DNA from: Acidobacteriota bacterium
GTDB lineage: Bacteria > Acidobacteriota > Blastocatellia > Pyrinomonadales > Pyrinomonadaceae
Direction: 5' to 3'
DNA length: 8,500 bases
Assembly: GCA_003222855.1 (NCBI GenBank)
Contig: QHXH01000058.1
Span: 1-8,500 of the forward strand
Shown here: positions 6,404-8,500 of the stretch, piece after piece
Numbering within the stretch: the first letter of the stretch is position 1
Layout: each line of letters starts with the position of its first letter
Made by a program: the position numbers and the translations under genes
Notes under the pieces: generated by a model
What the model was told of the DNA's origin: nothing
The model's database searches: none
What the model saw: the letters and a program-made list of their open reading frames with translations, nothing else

Positions 6404-8500
6404 TCAGGAAGCAAGATTCACGCGTTGCAGTAATTGTTGGAATCGCGGCTCTGAGCGAATGGGATCGAGCCGCGGATCCACCTTGAGATGAATGAAGTTT
6501 TCGTCGCGCTCCTGGAACGCGCGCTCGAACCATTGAAAAGCTGCGTCCTTTTGAGTCAGCGCTACATATATTAAGGCGACGCCGTAGGAAGAGACATACG
6601 TTCGCGCGGCGGCAAGTTTGGCGAGCTTATCGATCATCGCTTGCGCATCGGCTTGCTTTCCGCCCAGCGCGTAAGCGTGACCGAGCGCCGCCAGCATTTC
6701 GGGTTTGCCTTCAGTAGCCTCGGAAGTCTTCGATAGATCGACGGCGCGTTGAAATGCCGCTATTGCCTCCGCATACACGCGCTTTTGTTCATACGCGAGG
6801 CCCAGACTCCAATACGTATCGCTGTAATTCGGATCCTTCGGCAGCGCCGATTGCAGGTGTTGGATGGACTCGTCATACCGCCGCGCCCCCTGCGCGGTCG
6901 TGCGTTCACGAATCGATTCTTCATGCCGGCCCATCTCGGAAAGATACACGCCGTACCATTGGTGAGCCGTTGCGTATCCCGGGTTCAATTGAATGGCTTT
7001 TTTGAATTCAGCCTCAGCGCCGGGCCAATCCCATTCGTAAGACAGCTTAATCTTGGCGAGCGACGTGTGCGCTTCAGCCAACTGATCATCGATCGACAAC
7101 GCTCGCCGCGCGGCATCCATCGCCAGCGGCATCGCTTCCTTCGGCGGCATTTGCAAAACGCCTCCGAGCACGTAGCAGTCCGCGAGACCGGAATAGACAA
7201 GCGCATATTGCGGATCGAGTTTGATTGCTTCCTGAAAATACTTGATGGCCTGATTGATGTCTTCGGGCTTGCGCTGGTTCCAGTGATACCGGCCTTTCCA
7301 ATACAGCTCGTATGCTTGCGGATTCGCGGTGTAGCGCTTGACCAACTGTTTCTTCGTTTCGCCGCTCAACTCGAGTTTCAAGCCTTCGGATATCTCGCGC
7401 GAGATGTCCTCAGGCAGATCGATAATGTCAGTAACTTTGCGTCGATACTTTTCTCCCCAAAGCTGTGTTTGATTTTGCACGTCGACCAGCTCGGTCTGAA
7501 TGCTGAGCGTGTCGCCGATCTGCACAATGCGGCCACTGACGACGGCCCGAACTTTCAATTCGCTGCCGGCCCGTTGCGGATCTATGTTCTGCCCCTTGTA
7601 ACGAAATACAGAGCTGCGCGCAATCACTTTCAAGTTCGGGACGTGCGAAAGATCATTGATGATGCTCTCGGTGATGCCGTCGCTCAGCCAGTTCGCTTCC
7701 GGACCCTGGGCGCTGCCCTGATCGCTGTTGCTATAAGTAAAAGGCAAGACTGCGATCGATTCGACGCTTTGCGGCTTCCGCGGATAGTAGAGATAAGCTA
7801 GGAGGGCGATCACCAGAAGGGCAATTAGAATCGCGTTGCGTGCCAGGTGACGGCGAGGCACAAAGACCGGCGCGATCGCCGAGGCGGAGGTTGATTTCGC
7901 CGGGGGATGATCTGCCGTGAACGCTCGCGCGGGCATGGCCGCAGTCACGGCGCCGCCGCTCACTTGTGAATCTGCGCGCACAGACGAATCTTTCTGAATC
8001 TCAAAATCCAGATTTTGTTTCAGTCGCTTTAAATCCGAAAGCAGTTCTCCGGCCGTCTGGTAGCGCTGGTCCTTGTCTTTGGTCAGCGCTCGATTGACGA
8101 CCCGTTCCAACTCTGCCGGAATGTCCGGCGACAAGTCTGTGAGACGTGGCGGATCCTCTTTCAGGATCGAAGCTACGATGTCACTGTTGGTCGCGCCGAT
8201 GAAAGGCGAGCGGCCCGCGAGCATCTCGTAGATCACCATGCCGAGCGAAAAAATATCTGAGCGCGGATCGACTCGCTGGCCGCGCGCCTGCTCTGGCGAC
8301 ATATAGCTCGCCGTTCCCACTATCATTCCGATCTCTGTGTTGACCAGCGTGGCCGCTTCCATGCTGACTTCATGTCGCTCAGTCGGCCGCGCCAGTCCGA
8401 AGTCGAGCACCTTCACATAGCCGTCCTTGCGCAGCATGACATTCTCAGGTTTCACATCGCGATGGACGATGCCCGCCTGATGCGCTGCCCCCAGGGCGCT
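6404..8500 (-). CDS. Transmembrane Ser/Thr protein kinase with TolB-like and TPR regions (partial, N-lobe beyond window edge)
   Basis: The frame is open at the window edge, so the true start and the ATP-binding N-lobe lie outside; the GTG near 8455 is internal. Counting from the edge codon, the kinase C-lobe shows IVHRDVKPEN (11-20, catalytic D15), DFG (33-35), an activation loop with several Thr/Ser, SPEQ (68-71, the APE equivalent) and DIFSLGMVIYEML (82-94). A Ser/Ala/Pro-rich linker leads to a positively charged RRHLAR and a membrane helix (about 222-239), implying a cytoplasmic kinase and periplasmic remainder. Residues about 244-380 (SIAVLPF ... GITESIINDLS ... IARSSVFRYKG) match the TolB-like module often attached to such kinases. 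TPR repeats follow to the C-terminus. This is a Hanks-type signalling protein; its signal and substrates are unknown. One TPR unit near 6880-6900 appears shortened. The gene ends just before the receptor, suggesting co-transcription. Confidence 0.93.
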   Translation of the reverse strand, partial: SALGAAHQAGIVHRDVKPENVMLRKDGYVKVLDFGLARPTERHEVSMEAATLVNTEIGMIVGTASYMSPEQARGQRVDPRSDIFSLGMVIYEMLAGRSPFIGATNSDIVASILKEDPPRLTDLSPDIPAELERVVNRALTKDKDQRYQTAGELLSDLKRLKQNLDFEIQKDSSVRADSQVSGGAVTAAMPARAFTADHPPAKSTSASAIAPVFVPRRHLARNAILIALLVIALLAYLYYPRKPQSVESIAVLPFTYSNSDQGSAQGPEANWLSDGITESIINDLSHVPNLKVIARSSVFRYKGQNIDPQRAGSELKVRAVVSGRIVQIGDTLSIQTELVDVQNQTQLWGEKYRRKVTDIIDLPEDISREISEGLKLELSGETKKQLVKRYTANPQAYELYWKGRYHWNQRKPEDINQAIKYFQEAIKLDPQYALVYSGLADCYVLGGVLQMPPKEAMPLAMDAARRALSIDDQLAEAHTSLAKIKLSYEWDWPGAEAEFKKAIQLNPGYATAHQWYGVYLSEMGRHEESIRERTTAQGARRYDESIQHLQSALPKDPNYSDTYWSLGLAYEQKRVYAEAIAAFQRAVDLSKTSEATEGKPEMLAALGHAYALGGKQADAQAMIDKLAKLAAARTYVSSYGVALIYVALTQKDAAFQWFERAFQERDENFIHLKVDPRLDPIRSEPRFQQLLQRVNLAS

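Noticed and set aside
6396..6533. Upstream extension of the receptor signal-peptide frame to ATG 6533
   Set aside because: It overlaps the kinase C-terminus out of frame and would place about 70 unlikely residues before the signal peptide.
6749..7801. Long plus-strand frame of 350 codons opposite the kinase
   Set aside because: Its peptide resembles no family and is antisense to a clearly homologous kinase/TPR gene; it reflects codon bias of the real gene.
1..8500. CRISPR array, tRNA, transposase, toxin-antitoxin or defence genes
   Set aside because: No regularly spaced repeats, cloverleaf, transposase motifs or small toxin-antitoxin pairs were seen on either strand.

Overview
The window most likely comes from the chromosome of an Acidobacteriota bacterium, perhaps a Blastocatellia-type lineage. 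This is inferred from three gene styles: an Oar-like TonB receptor with a carboxypeptidase-regulatory-like N-terminal domain, a Ser/Thr kinase fused to TolB-like and TPR modules, and a dispersed palindromic repeat of a kind common in such genomes. No rRNA or other phylogenetic marker is present. All supported genes lie on the minus strand, so transcription runs from base 8500 towards base 1. The large plus-strand open frames are antisense shadows.

In transcription order: (1) 8500-6404, a transmembrane Ser/Thr protein kinase whose N-lobe is beyond the window edge, with C-terminal TolB-like and TPR regions. (2) 6350-2870, an Oar-like TonB-dependent receptor starting just behind the kinase. It appears broken: a 50-bp double-hairpin repeat sits exactly at the edge of its signal peptide, and a frameshift near 5890 falls where the conserved plug segment also looks shortened. 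(3) 2753-1473, an intact catabolic-type glutamate dehydrogenase with its own Shine-Dalgarno site and a plausible promoter. (4) 1025-1, the N-terminal 341 residues of a secreted, probably outer-membrane beta-barrel protein. It has a strong Shine-Dalgarno site and a near-consensus sigma-70 promoter about 260 bases upstream, with an inverted repeat laid over the promoter.

The kinase and receptor may once have formed a two-gene unit, in which an envelope kinase with a periplasmic TPR region sat beside an outer-membrane transporter. Glutamate dehydrogenase and the barrel protein look like separate transcription units.

I see no clear new defence, mobile or biosynthetic system. The points most worth a second look are the layered damage to the receptor gene, a similarly sized apparent deletion in the kinase TPR region, and the regulated-looking long leader of the barrel-protein gene. 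Sequence or assembly error must be excluded before either deletion is treated as biology.
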